Shown: piece by piece, positions 16,949 through 26,074 of the stretch
Numbering within the stretch: the stretch's first letter is position 1
Layout of the letters: each line of letters opens with the position of its first letter
NCBI GenBank assembly: GCA_020633055.1
Contig: JACKEJ010000005.1
Location: forward strand, 310,001-374,000
Origin: Sandaracinaceae bacterium
GTDB taxonomy: Bacteria; Myxococcota_A; Polyangia; Polyangiales; Houyiibacteriaceae
DNA: 64,000 bases
Reading direction: 5' to 3'
Notes under the pieces: generated by a model
Told to the model about the DNA's origin: nothing
The model's input: only the letters and a program-made list of their open reading frames with translations
Database searches by the model: none
Position numbers and translations under genes: made by a program

Positions 16949-17176
16949 GGCCACAGCGTCGCGAGGCGCGGAGGCGCGCACATGTGCCATTGGTCATGGG
17001 TCGGGACGTTTGCTCTCGGACACCGACCTGCGGCGGAGGGCCGCCGCGTCGCGCGTCCGCATCGCTCGCCGCGCCATCCAGGACAGCGTCGTCGAGGCCG
17101 TCCAACGTGCGCGGTGACGGATCCCATGATGGCAACGGACACCTGGGCGGCGACGCCCGGGCGAACACAGTTGCTG

Positions 17177-17857
17177 CTAGCGGTTGGTGCACGACACGGT
17201 GCGCGCGTCCGCCCAGCCGGAGCCGCGACGCCGCAAGCGGTGCGTGCAGCCCCCCCGGTGCTGCCAGCTCCCGTCGAGCATGCGCCGCACGCGGGCGACG
17301 CTCACGACGCCCCGCGGTCCGCCCGCGAGATCCTCGAAGACCGTCGCCTCCGTATCGTCGACCTCCGACGGTGCCGCTCGCACTCCCCAGAAGACGGGCA
17401 CGTCCGGGCAGTCACCGCGCACCACCACCGGGCCCCGGGGCACCGCGAACAGATGCATCTGCCACAGGACGTGCACGACGGGCGACTGCGCGGAGCACGG
17501 TCCCACGGACGGGACGCGCGCCGCCCCCTCGAGGCGCCTCCGCGCCGCAGGCCCGGCCTCTCTGTAGACGTCCTGCAGGTTGGCGAGCGCGACGCGCACC
17601 CGTCGGCAGTCGTCCGCCTCGGGCGAGCACGTGGCCGGACCGACCCGACGCACCTCATCCACGAACGAGGCCTGCGACACGAGCGCGATGGCGCCCTCGA
17701 GACGCGCGCGGGGGCTGGGCTCCGCGCGGTGAGCAGCTCCCTCCCGAGTGGGCAAGCACAGCGCCACGACACCGAGCAGCGCCACGCACGACGAGCGCGA
17801 CCGATGGCGAGGTCCGCGAGCCCGACGCTGCCCGCCACCCGCACGGAAAGCCCACAT
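17177..17857 (-). CDS. Secreted hypothetical protein
   Basis: A 226-residue protein. The ATG at 17857 overlaps the upstream gene's stop in TGATG, which decides this start and implies translational coupling. An Arg-rich N-region is followed by a hydrophobic stretch (CVALLGVVALCLP), a probable signal sequence. The mature part has eight or so cysteines and no family motif I recognise. It contains VVHVLWQMHLFAVPRGP and a C-terminal basic Cys-containing stretch. It probably works with the upstream lipoprotein encoded at 17857-18534. Function unknown. Confidence 0.65.
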   Translation of the reverse strand: MWAFRAGGGQRRARGPRHRSRSSCVALLGVVALCLPTREGAAHRAEPSPRARLEGAIALVSQASFVDEVRRVGPATCSPEADDCRRVRVALANLQDVYREAGPAARRRLEGAARVPSVGPCSAQSPVVHVLWQMHLFAVPRGPVVVRGDCPDVPVFWGVRAAPSEVDDTEATVFEDLAGGPRGVVSVARVRRMLDGSWQHRGGCTHRLRRRGSGWADARTVSCTNR

Positions 17858-18534
17858 CACTCGACCCCTCCCCTGGCGCGGAGGCACTCGGTGGCGCCAG
17901 GGTGTGCGCAGCGCGCCGGTGGGGCGCCTTCGTCACGGGCTCCCGGCGGGCCATCCGCGCCCGCTGCGCGTGACGTCGCCGCGAGCGCGTAGGATCTTTC
18001 GATGCATGCGCCGAGGACCTCGAGGAGCTCGTGAGGCTCACGCGTGGTCGCCGGGAGGGTGACCACCTCCCCTTGTCGGCCGTACGCGTGGACCCCGCTC
18101 CACGAGAAGTGCTCGTCCTGCGTCACGCGCGCGTCGTGTGCTTCGACTCGCACGAAGAGGGACCTGGCGGACGTGAAGGTGACCGACACGTCGAACTCCT
18201 GAGTGAAACGCGGGTGTCGGCGAACCAGCTCCACGTACGACTTCGAGCGCGCGTCGTGCACGGCCATCGCGACGGACCACGTGTCGCCCACACGCTCGCC
18301 GGGCCCCACGACAAGGCGCCCACCAAACACGGTCATCTCCGAGCGCAGGCACTGCAGGAGCGCGCCCTCGTCACCCTCGACGACCCCCTCCACCGGGAGG
18401 TCGCGCGACGGGGCGTCGACCCTCGCGGGATGACCGCTGCACGCGGCCGCAAGCCCCGCGAAGACCAGCCACGCCTGTCCACGAAAACTCCGACGCCGGA
18501 AGGCATCCCTCGTCTCGCTCCGCGTCCAGTCCAT
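17857..18534 (-). CDS. Hypothetical lipoprotein, first gene of a two-gene operon
   Basis: A 225-residue protein with an N-terminal twin-Arg-rich stretch, hydrophobic core (AWLVFAGLAAAC) and a Cys that may be lipidated, although the -3 residue is not ideal. The body is strand-rich (GDTWSVAMAVHDARSKSYVELV, FDVSVTFTSARSLFVRVEA). The C-terminal 45 residues are Gly/Ala/Arg-rich. It is translationally coupled to the secreted protein that follows. No family is recognised. It is divergent from the pirin gene at 18616 with only 81 bases between. Confidence 0.65.
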   Translation of the reverse strand: MDWTRSETRDAFRRRSFRGQAWLVFAGLAAACSGHPARVDAPSRDLPVEGVVEGDEGALLQCLRSEMTVFGGRLVVGPGERVGDTWSVAMAVHDARSKSYVELVRRHPRFTQEFDVSVTFTSARSLFVRVEAHDARVTQDEHFSWSGVHAYGRQGEVVTLPATTREPHELLEVLGACIERSYALAATSRAAGADGPPGARDEGAPPARCAHPGATECLRARGGVE

Positions 18535-18615
18535 CTCTGCGCACTGTACACCCGACGCTCAGCGATTGCCCGGCCGCTCCCTCCGCACGTGTGTATGCTC
18601 GCGGGCGAGGCCCCT

Positions 18616-19581
18616 ATGACCGACACCCTGCACTCCGATGATCCTTCGCGCTCGGCCGACTGCCCCCCGTGCACCGGGACCCCCGCGCTCGACAGGATCG
18701 AGGCGCACCGCGCGGAGATCGGCGAGGGCTTCGTCATCCGGCGCGCGCTCCCGACCGCCAAGCGGCGCATGGTGGGACCATGGTGCTTCCTGGATCACCT
18801 GGGCCCCGCCGCCTACAGCGCGGGGAACGGGCTGGCCGTGGGGCCGCACCCGCACATCGGGCTGCAGACGTTCACGTGGCTCGTCGAGGGCGAGATCTTC
18901 CACCGCGACAGCCTGGGCACCGAGCAGATCATCCGGCCGGGTCAGGTGAACCTCATGACGGCGGGTCGCGGCATCGCCCACTCGGAGGACACGGTCACGC
19001 CAGACGCGGGCCGCGTGCACGCCGCCCAGCTGTGGATCGCGCTCCCCGAAGCCGAGCGCCACCGCGCCCCCAGCTTCGCGCACTATCCCAGCTTGCCGCG
19101 CGTCACACGGGACGGCGTCACGGCCACCGTGCTGGCGGGCGAACACGCCGGTGAGCGCGCTCCGGCGGAGGTCTTCTCGCCGATGGTGGGCGTGGACTTC
19201 CACGCGCCTGGTCCGGCCGCGACCGAGGCCCCCTTGGACCCGCGCTTCGAGCACGCGGTCATGGCCATGTCGGGCGAGGTCGACGTGGAAGGCGAGCGCA
19301 TCTCCCCGGGCACCCTGCTGTACCTCGGTCGCGGCCGGTCCACGTTCTCGCTGCGCTGCAACGACGAGGCGCGCCTGCTGCTGGTGGGCGGTGCCCCGTT
19401 CGGTGAGGAGATCCTCATGTGGTGGAACTTCGTCGGGCGCACGCCGGAGGACATCATCGAAGCCGCGGCGGACTGGAACGAAGGACGTAGGTTCGCGGAG
19501 GTGGTGGGATCGCCGTCGCCTCGCATCCCTGCACCCGACACTGCACGAGTCCGGATGCGTCGCCCATCGGGACCCGTGTAA
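18616..19581 (+). CDS. Pirin-family cupin protein
   Basis: A 321-residue bicupin. The ATG at 18616 begins MTDTLHSDDPSRS; a second ATG 21 bases upstream is possible. The pirin metal site is visible in GPHPHIGLQTFTWLVEGEI (two His) with further ligands in MTAGRGIAHSED (His, Glu). The second cupin half ends with MWWNFVGRTPEDI, the conserved C-terminal pirin phrase. Family members bind iron or other metals and act as quercetinases or redox-sensitive regulators; which applies here is not readable. Length is slightly over the family norm because of a 25-residue tail after the conserved core. Confidence 0.92.
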   Translation: MTDTLHSDDPSRSADCPPCTGTPALDRIEAHRAEIGEGFVIRRALPTAKRRMVGPWCFLDHLGPAAYSAGNGLAVGPHPHIGLQTFTWLVEGEIFHRDSLGTEQIIRPGQVNLMTAGRGIAHSEDTVTPDAGRVHAAQLWIALPEAERHRAPSFAHYPSLPRVTRDGVTATVLAGEHAGERAPAEVFSPMVGVDFHAPGPAATEAPLDPRFEHAVMAMSGEVDVEGERISPGTLLYLGRGRSTFSLRCNDEARLLLVGGAPFGEEILMWWNFVGRTPEDIIEAAADWNEGRRFAEVVGSPSPRIPAPDTARVRMRRPSGPV

Positions 19582-19598
19582 GACAAAGACCTACACGA

Positions 19599-19626
19599 TT
19601 GATCTCGATTCGTTTGCTGATAGCCT
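19599..19626 (+). promoter_or_regulatory. Possible promoter upstream of the 866-residue surface protein
   Basis: TTGATC at 19599-19604 and TAGCCT at 19621-19626, spaced by 16 bases, lie just upstream of the gene starting at 19652. The local sequence is AT-richer than its surroundings. The -10 match is weak, so this is tentative. A strong GGAGG ribosome-binding site follows at 19639-19643. Confidence 0.3.
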
Positions 19627-19651
19627 GATGGGGCTTTTGGAGGCTCAGATC

Positions 19652-22252
19652 ATGAATCGTCTTACGCTCGCCACAGTGATGGCAATATCGGTCAGCGCGT
19701 GGTTGTCGACCGGCTGCGATATCGACATGGGGGACACGGTGCTCGGCTGCGTACAAGACGCGGACTGCGCCTCGTGCACGGACTGCGACTGCTCCAGCTG
19801 TGTGGCATGTGACGGTTGCACCACGAGCCTCATCACATTCCCGCCGGCAGAACGCTTGCCGAACGCGACGCAAGTGCGTCTGAGCCGCTCGGGCCTCGAC
19901 TTCATCGAGGACAACGCGGTGAACCTGCTCGGTGGGGTGGTCGGGGGCATCGAGGATCTGCCCGTCGCGATCACCGTCAACAACGGCGTGCTCAGTGTTC
20001 CCATCAACAGCAGCCTGCTCGACGGGGCCAGCACCCCCGTCCAGGTCACGATCTGCCCGGCCAACAACTGCACGCTGGACATCAGCCTGCCGTCGCTCTC
20101 CATCACAGCGGTGGACGGTGGGGCAAACCCGGACCGCCTCGCCATCGCGGTGCAGGTCGACCTGTCGAGCAACCGCAACACCCCGGTGACGGTCCTCGGC
20201 CAGACCTGCAACTTCAACTTCCAGACTGACCACATCGCGCCGAACACGCTGAACGTGTCGATGGAGGTGGTGTTCACGGAGGCGAACGGCTACGGACAAG
20301 GCACCGCGCCCACGATGGTGGTGGACCAGAGCACCCTCCAGGGCCTCGACATCCAGCTCTCGTGCCCGGGCCTCGCGTCGACGCTGTACTTCACCTTCGA
20401 CGACAACAGCGCGGGCGACTACCAACCACCGGCCGCCAACGCCAGCCAGTCGATGGCGATGGACATCATCGCCGAAGTGAAGACTACGCTCACCGAGACG
20501 GTGGCGACGCTCATGGCGAAGCTCTTCACGTTCTGCGCGGTCCCGCAGGCGGGCCAGTGCCCGGCCGGCAGCAGCAACATGAACGGCGTCTGCATGATCA
20601 ACCAGAACACGTGCGCGCCCATGCGCATCGGGGTGGAGACGCAGATCGACGCGAGCGAGATGCTGAGCAACATCTTCCCCGGCAGCACGTTCATCATGGA
20701 CCTGCTCTTCGCGCTCCAGGGTGAAGCCCACGCCGTCAACAACGGCTACAACCTCAACTTCTTTGGCGGCTTCGAGAACGCCGCAGCGCCGGCCAGCTGC
20801 GTGGCAGGCATCACGCTGCAGAACCCGCCCACGCGCCCGACCGACATCCCGCTGGCGGACGCCATCCAGAACAGCGAGGACGCGCACGTGGTCGTGGGTG
20901 TCTCGGAGCGCATGATGGACTGGGGCGCCTACCAGCTCTGGGAGGGCGGCACGCTCTGCATCGAGGCCGGGACACGCCTGAGCCCGCTGCTCAGCAGCGG
21001 CCTCTTCTCACTCCTCATCCAATCCTTGAAGCGTCTCACGTTCCCGGACAACGAAGCCGCCCTGGCCCTCGGGCTACGCCCGCAGACCCCACCGGATGTC
21101 ACCATCGGCGCTGGCACGGCCGGCGACCCCATCATCCAGGTGGATCTCGCCGCGCTGGAGATCGACTTCTACGTGTGGAGCACCGAGCGCTACGTGCGGT
21201 TCATGACCTTCCGCGGTGATCTCCACCTGGCGCTCAACATCGAGTTCTCGGACGGTGGAGAGATCGTGCCGCTCATCGAGGAGGTCTCGGTCACGAATGC
21301 CTCGGTAATCGACAGCGAGCTGGTCACGGAGGATCCGGGCACGCTGTCGGACGCCGTCCAGGATGCCCTGCCGCTCATCAGCAGCTTCGCAGGCGGCCTG
21401 ATCCCCCCGATCGCGCTCGACACCCTGCTGGGCGACACCCTGCCCATCGGCGTGAACCTCGGACCCAACACGTTGCGCCAGGTCACGCAGGGGAGCGATC
21501 GCTTCCTCGGCGTCTATGTCGACCTCGCGATGCCCGCAGCGCCGACCCCGTTCGTGGGCCGCGTGGACACCACGCTCGAGCTGGTCTCGGTCCGCGTGCC
21601 CGACCCAGCGGCGCTCGCACCCGGGCGCCTCGGCCAGGGTGAGCGCCCCAGCATCGAGATCGCGCTCGCGGCGACCGGCCCCGAGAACGTGAGCTTCGAG
21701 TTCCAGCACCGCCTCGACAACGGCCGGTGGAGCGAGTGGAGCCGCAGCCCCTACGCCACCATCGACGACCAGGTCCTGCTCCTGCAAGGCCGCCACACGG
21801 TGGAGGCCCGCGCGCGCGTCGTGGGTGCGGTCGACTCGGCCGACATCATCCCCGCGAGCACGGAGTTCCTGATCGACGTGCTCGCTCCCGAGCTCGAGGT
21901 CAGCCGCGAAGAGGGCCTCGTGCGGGTGGCGGCCATGGACGTCGTCTCTCAACCCGCACAGATGCAGTACCGCTGGCGCAGCGCCACGCGCGAGGACTGG
22001 AGCGAGTGGGCCGTCATGCCCGACAGCCGCTTGAGCTTCGCGAGCGCAACAGACGTGGTCGTCGAGGTGCGCGATGAGGTCGGCAACGTGGCCAGCAGCG
22101 AGCAGTCCCTGCGTGGCCTGCCGCCGCCCAGCGATGGCGGCGGGTGCGGCGACTGCGCCGTGGCTGGCGAGTCCGACGCGACCCGTCCGCTCACCGCGCT
22201 GCTGATGCTGCTGGGCATGGTCGCCCTCCTGCGCCGCCGCCGCGAAGACTGA
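19652..22252 (+). CDS. Large surface lipoprotein, BPI/SMP-like strand-rich body, MYXO-CTERM tail
   Basis: An 866-residue protein; ATG at 19652 with GGAGG 9 bases upstream. The signal peptide ends in WLSTGC, a lipobox, then a remarkable Cys cluster (about nine Cys in 30 residues: DCASCTDCDCSSC). The long body is strand/helix-rich with phrases such as VRLSRSGLDFIEDNAVNLLG that resemble tubular lipid-binding (BPI/SMP-type) proteins. That resemblance is my inference. Two later beta modules (WSEWSRSPY, WSEWAVMP) look alike and may be a duplicated Ig-like unit. The C-terminus GGGCGDCA, hydrophobic helix, RRRRED is a MYXO-CTERM sorting signal. A terminator follows at 22276-22301. Confidence 0.85.
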   Translation: MNRLTLATVMAISVSAWLSTGCDIDMGDTVLGCVQDADCASCTDCDCSSCVACDGCTTSLITFPPAERLPNATQVRLSRSGLDFIEDNAVNLLGGVVGGIEDLPVAITVNNGVLSVPINSSLLDGASTPVQVTICPANNCTLDISLPSLSITAVDGGANPDRLAIAVQVDLSSNRNTPVTVLGQTCNFNFQTDHIAPNTLNVSMEVVFTEANGYGQGTAPTMVVDQSTLQGLDIQLSCPGLASTLYFTFDDNSAGDYQPPAANASQSMAMDIIAEVKTTLTETVATLMAKLFTFCAVPQAGQCPAGSSNMNGVCMINQNTCAPMRIGVETQIDASEMLSNIFPGSTFIMDLLFALQGEAHAVNNGYNLNFFGGFENAAAPASCVAGITLQNPPTRPTDIPLADAIQNSEDAHVVVGVSERMMDWGAYQLWEGGTLCIEAGTRLSPLLSSGLFSLLIQSLKRLTFPDNEAALALGLRPQTPPDVTIGAGTAGDPIIQVDLAALEIDFYVWSTERYVRFMTFRGDLHLALNIEFSDGGEIVPLIEEVSVTNASVIDSELVTEDPGTLSDAVQDALPLISSFAGGLIPPIALDTLLGDTLPIGVNLGPNTLRQVTQGSDRFLGVYVDLAMPAAPTPFVGRVDTTLELVSVRVPDPAALAPGRLGQGERPSIEIALAATGPENVSFEFQHRLDNGRWSEWSRSPYATIDDQVLLLQGRHTVEARARVVGAVDSADIIPASTEFLIDVLAPELEVSREEGLVRVAAMDVVSQPAQMQYRWRSATREDWSEWAVMPDSRLSFASATDVVVEVRDEVGNVASSEQSLRGLPPPSDGGGCGDCAVAGESDATRPLTALLMLLGMVALLRRRRED

Positions 22253-22275
22253 GCGGACGCTCGCCCACATGAGAG

Positions 22276-22301
22276 ACGGCGGCCCGCGGGTCGCCGTTTT
22301 T
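22276..22301 (+). terminator. Rho-independent terminator
   Basis: ACGGCG (22276-22281) pairs with CGCCGT (22292-22297) around an inner CCC/GGG pairing, and the stem is followed by TTTTT. It lies 24 bases after the stop of the 866-residue surface protein gene, so it ends that transcript before the next gene at 22349. Confidence 0.85.
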
Positions 22302-22348
22302 CGTTGCGCACGATGGGGGGATGGACGGCATCCTGGCCACCACGCCCC

Positions 22349-23398
22349 ATGAATGCTCACCCCGCCCCGCGCTGCCCGCAGCACCCCGACGCCCGCGCCG
22401 AGACGCCCTGCACGAGCTGCGGGCGCCCGCTGTGCGCGGCGTGCTGGCGCTTCGACGTGGACGAGAGGCCCAGCTGTGCGCACTGCGTAGAGCACCTGCA
22501 CGACCGCTCTCCCGCGGCGTTCCCGCTGGCGTTCCTGGGCGGCACGGGCACGCTGCTCGCCGCGCTGCTGCTGCGCTTCCGCGACCACCCGAACGCCCTG
22601 CACGTGGCGCTGGGCAGCGCCGCGATGCTGCTGGTGACCACGGCCTTCCTCTACCGCCGCGGCCTGCAGGTAGCCTCTTGGCGCCGCATCGTCGAGCGTC
22701 CGGAGGCCGAGGGGCGCCCGCACGAAGACGCGCAGGGGGCCTACCGCTCGGCCGCCCACGTGCGGCGCCTGGTGGCCATCGTCCCGCCCGTGTCGGGAGA
22801 GCTCTCGACGCTGGTCGTCCTGCTTGCGCTGGCCTTGCCGGTGGCCATCGCGCCCGGCCTGCTGAACGTGCCCGCTTGGCTGGCCATCGACGCCACGCTG
22901 CTGCTGTGGTGGGGCGTGTTCGTGCTGGTCTTCGCGACCCTGCTCTACCGCGGCAGCCGGCTGGCCGAGGACGGACCGAGCCTGGACGACGCGCGGCCGC
23001 CCGAGGGAGAGGACTTCCGCCGGCCACGCAAGAAGAGCTCACTCGACGGCTGCGGCGACGGCTGCTCGGGCTGCAGCCTCGACACGGGCGGGTGCAGCTC
23101 GAGCGAGGGCTGCGGCTCCGCTGGGGGCGAAGGTGTCCTCGGGGTCCTGGTGGTGCTGATCGCGCTCGCTGCGCTGGTGCTGCTGGCGTGGCTGTTGGCG
23201 GAGTTCGTGCTCCCGCTCCTCTTCACGGCGGCCTACTACGTGGTGTCTCGCGGGCTGCGACGCGTGGCCAACGACACCCACGACTGCCAGGGTGACCTCG
23301 TGCGCTCGCTGGGCTGGGCCATCGCGTGGGCCACGCTGTACACCGCGCCGCTCGCGCTGGTGGTGGTGCTGGTGCAAGGCATCCTGGCTGCGCGCTGA
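22349..23398 (+). CDS. B-box-type zinc-finger integral membrane protein
   Basis: A 349-residue protein. The ATG at 22349 begins directly before the cysteine/histidine cluster CPQHPDARAETPCTSCGRPLC, the pattern of bacterial B-box zinc fingers, with AACW and CAHC completing ligands. Four to six transmembrane helices follow (for example AFPLAFLGGTGTLLAALLL, LVVLLALALPVAIAPGLL). A cytosolic or periplasmic linker carries a second Cys/Gly/Ser-rich patch (about ten Cys, residues 235-260) before the last two membrane segments. Such proteins are common in Myxococcota and of unknown role. The gene converges on the kinase gene, 29 bases away. Confidence 0.8.
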   Translation: MNAHPAPRCPQHPDARAETPCTSCGRPLCAACWRFDVDERPSCAHCVEHLHDRSPAAFPLAFLGGTGTLLAALLLRFRDHPNALHVALGSAAMLLVTTAFLYRRGLQVASWRRIVERPEAEGRPHEDAQGAYRSAAHVRRLVAIVPPVSGELSTLVVLLALALPVAIAPGLLNVPAWLAIDATLLLWWGVFVLVFATLLYRGSRLAEDGPSLDDARPPEGEDFRRPRKKSSLDGCGDGCSGCSLDTGGCSSSEGCGSAGGEGVLGVLVVLIALAALVLLAWLLAEFVLPLLFTAAYYVVSRGLRRVANDTHDCQGDLVRSLGWAIAWATLYTAPLALVVVLVQGILAAR

Positions 23399-23427
23399 CC
23401 GCGCTGACCGCGCTGGCCGCCGCAGCG

Positions 23428-25956
23428 TCAGTCCGGCTCGGCCAGCGACCGTGTCCAGCCCTGGTGCCATGTGTCGCGCACGTCCCGAAACGCTCCCAGA
23501 TAGCGCGCGCGCGCGTCGAAGAACCCATCCTGGGGCGGCGCCTCGGCCGTCTCCAGCACGGGCTCGGTGGGCGCGACTCGGCCGCTGGCGCAGTCGATCG
23601 GCTGGCCCACCTCGGGCGGGTCGTAGCGCGTGCCCGAAGCCACGTCGTAGCGGCTGATGCCGAAGATGCCGATGCCGCCCAGGTCCACCCCGGTCGCGTC
23701 CCCGCGCGCCTCCACGCCAATGTGGAACCCGGACGCGAGGACGTTGCGCAGCAGCCCGAGCGTCGCGCGCCGTGCGAACACACCGTGGCTCGAGCCGTCC
23801 CCCGAGCCACCCCCGCCGCACAGCGTCGCGTTGAAGATGGTGGGCGCGCTGCGGGGCTCGCTGCCGAGCCCGTTCGGGTCGCCGTCCCCCTCGAACCCGT
23901 TGCTCCCAAGCGAAGCGTCGGGCGTGCCGCGCATCAGCAGGAACTGCAGCCGCCCACGGTAGCCCTGGTCCCAGTCGAAGGCGTCGTCGCCCGGGCTGTC
24001 GCACACCAGGTAGCGCGCGTCGACGGTGCCCCCGAAGAACTCGAAGCAATCATCCAGGGGCCGGTAGACGTGCACGTGGTCCACGCGTGTCTCGCGCCCG
24101 ACCCCCGCCAGCGTGAGGCCGTTGATCTCGTTGTTGGGCGCGATCTCCACACCGGGGTACTCGATGCGCACATAGCTGATGACGCCGCTGCTGTCGTCGT
24201 CGCGCTGCCCACCGTAGGCCGCCTCCTCGCCCACCTGCTCGAGGCCCTCGATGCGACCGCTGATGGGCGCGCCGTTCACGTCGCGCGCGTTGATGCTGGC
24301 GCGCCCGAGGACGATGACGCCGCCCCAGTCGCCCGCGCGCCGCTGCCCCTCCGGCTTGTCACTCGTGAACACGATGGGCGCCGTCGCCGTGCCCTCGGCC
24401 ACGATGCGCGCGCCAGGCAGCACCACCAGCGTGCCGCGCGTCTCGCTGTCACCCAGGATGAGCGTGCCCGCCTCGATGGTGAGGGTCACCCCCGGGTTCA
24501 CGAAGGTGTTGTGGCGAAGCAGGTAGCGGCGGTTGCAGCGCAGCGTCGCGCTCGTCTCGATCTCGCCGGTCAGCTGGACGATCGGACGCTCGGGATCATC
24601 GCAGCGGAACTCGGGCATCGCCCCGGAGCCCGTGGCGCTACCGGCACCGACCAGCGCGCTGTGTCCACCGCCCGCAGCGCCGTCGCCCTCCGGCGAGCTG
24701 GCCACGTCCGGGGACGCGGCGGGAGGCATGGCGTAGCGGTCGATCGCGAACAGCACGGCGCCCAACACGGCCGCGAGGCCCAACAGCGCAGCCCACACGG
24801 GGAACGCGCGCTTCGGCGGCGCGCTCGTGCTTGTACGCAGTGCCTGCGCCCCGACGTGATCGGTGCGTGTGACGGCGGTGAGCGCCGTGTCGGTGGCGAC
24901 GGTCGGCTGACCGAACACGGCCCCTCGCACGAGGCTGGGCGGCAAGCTCTCGCCCGTGGACAGCCGCGCCATCCGCGTGCGCACAGCCTCCCGCAGCGCG
25001 TCGCGCTCCTCGGCGAACGTTGCCAGCATGAGCCCGCTCAGCTGCCGGTCGTCGACGTGCACGCCCAGCTGATCGATCAGCGCCTCGATGGCCGCCCGCG
25101 CGGCCGCCGCGCTCTCGAAGCGGTTCTGCGGGTCGTGCGCCATCAGGCGCGAGAGCAGCGGCCGCACGGACGCAGGCACGCTCTCGTCGAACGTGGCGAT
25201 GGGTAGCTTGCCCGCCAGCAGGCGCGCCGCGACCGACGCGTCCGGGACGCCGCCCCACATACGCTGCCCGGACACCAGCTCGAACAACACGACGCCCAGC
25301 GCGTACAGGTCCGTGCGCGCATCGACGGGCGTCCCCGCGGCCTGCTCGGGCGCCATGTACGCGATCTTGCCCTTGAAGTCCCCCGCGCGCGTCTCGGAGG
25401 TGTGCGTACTGGCCTTCGCCACACCAAAGTCCAAGAGGCGCACGCGCCCCTCGTAGCCGATCATGATGTTCTGCGGCGAGACGTCGCGGTGCACCACGCG
25501 CATGGGCTGACCCTGCATGTCCACCAGCGTGTGCGCGTAGTCCAGCGCGCTGGTCACCTCGCGCGCGATGTGCAGCGCGATGCCGAGCGGCAGCCCCTCT
25601 CCCTCTCGGCGTCGCATGAGCCGGTCCAGCGTCTGCCCCTCGTAGTATTCGAGCACCATGTAGTGCACGCCGTCTTCACGGGACACCTCGAGCGTCTGCA
25701 CCACGTTGGGGTGGCGCATGCGGGCCGCCAGCCGCGCCTCGTCCATGAACATCTCGAGGAAGTCCTCGGACTCCGCCAGCTCGGGGCGCAGCGCCTTGAC
25801 CACCACCTCCTTGTGGAAGCCCGAGGGCCCGAGCGCTGCGGCGAGGTAGACGTCCGCCATGCCCCCGCGGCCGATGTGGAAGAGCAGACGGTGCCGACCG
25901 AGGACCTCGGGGGTGAGGCCTGCGCGGCTGGTGGGCGTGATGGGGGAGAGGTGCAT
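23428..25956 (-). CDS. Receptor-like Ser/Thr protein kinase with extracellular beta-helix-like domain
   Basis: An 842-residue protein. Kinase domain at about residues 20-295: glycine loop GRGGMADVY, catalytic Lys54 in VVVKAL, HRDVSPQN (156-163, catalytic Asp158), DFGVAK (Asp176) and GKIAYMAPEQ. All key residues are present, so it should be active. A juxtamembrane linker leads to one transmembrane helix (385-405). The C-terminal about 430 residues would be periplasmic. They show right-handed parallel beta-helix-like repeats (TFVNPGVTLTIEAGTLILGD, DWGGVIVLGRASI, NEINGLTLAGVG) usually found as stand-alone secreted proteins. Fusing this module to a Pkn-type kinase is unusual and suggests the helix is the sensor. 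The N-terminal 20 residues are unstructured. Confidence 0.92.
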   Translation of the reverse strand: MHLSPITPTSRAGLTPEVLGRHRLLFHIGRGGMADVYLAAALGPSGFHKEVVVKALRPELAESEDFLEMFMDEARLAARMRHPNVVQTLEVSREDGVHYMVLEYYEGQTLDRLMRRREGEGLPLGIALHIAREVTSALDYAHTLVDMQGQPMRVVHRDVSPQNIMIGYEGRVRLLDFGVAKASTHTSETRAGDFKGKIAYMAPEQAAGTPVDARTDLYALGVVLFELVSGQRMWGGVPDASVAARLLAGKLPIATFDESVPASVRPLLSRLMAHDPQNRFESAAAARAAIEALIDQLGVHVDDRQLSGLMLATFAEERDALREAVRTRMARLSTGESLPPSLVRGAVFGQPTVATDTALTAVTRTDHVGAQALRTSTSAPPKRAFPVWAALLGLAAVLGAVLFAIDRYAMPPAASPDVASSPEGDGAAGGGHSALVGAGSATGSGAMPEFRCDDPERPIVQLTGEIETSATLRCNRRYLLRHNTFVNPGVTLTIEAGTLILGDSETRGTLVVLPGARIVAEGTATAPIVFTSDKPEGQRRAGDWGGVIVLGRASINARDVNGAPISGRIEGLEQVGEEAAYGGQRDDDSSGVISYVRIEYPGVEIAPNNEINGLTLAGVGRETRVDHVHVYRPLDDCFEFFGGTVDARYLVCDSPGDDAFDWDQGYRGRLQFLLMRGTPDASLGSNGFEGDGDPNGLGSEPRSAPTIFNATLCGGGGSGDGSSHGVFARRATLGLLRNVLASGFHIGVEARGDATGVDLGGIGIFGISRYDVASGTRYDPPEVGQPIDCASGRVAPTEPVLETAEAPPQDGFFDARARYLGAFRDVRDTWHQGWTRSLAEPD

Positions 25957-25985
25957 GCCCGCAGCTTCCCTTCCGCGCGCGTGGG

Positions 25986-26006
25986 GTCGAGCAACCTTTG
26001 CTCGAC
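25986..26006. promoter_or_regulatory. Perfect 9-bp inverted repeat upstream of the kinase gene
   Basis: GTCGAGCAA (25986-25994) and TTGCTCGAC (25998-26006) are perfect inverted repeats separated by 3 bases. The site lies 30 bases upstream of the kinase start and about 70 bases downstream of the epimerase stop, both genes on the minus strand. It could be a repressor operator for the kinase or a terminator stem for the epimerase; there is no T-run on the minus strand side. Confidence 0.45.
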
Positions 26007-26074
26007 GTCACGGTGTCGTCGGTGGCAGCTGCGTGACGATGCGCGTCACGAACGGACGCGGCCCGCGTCTCGCC

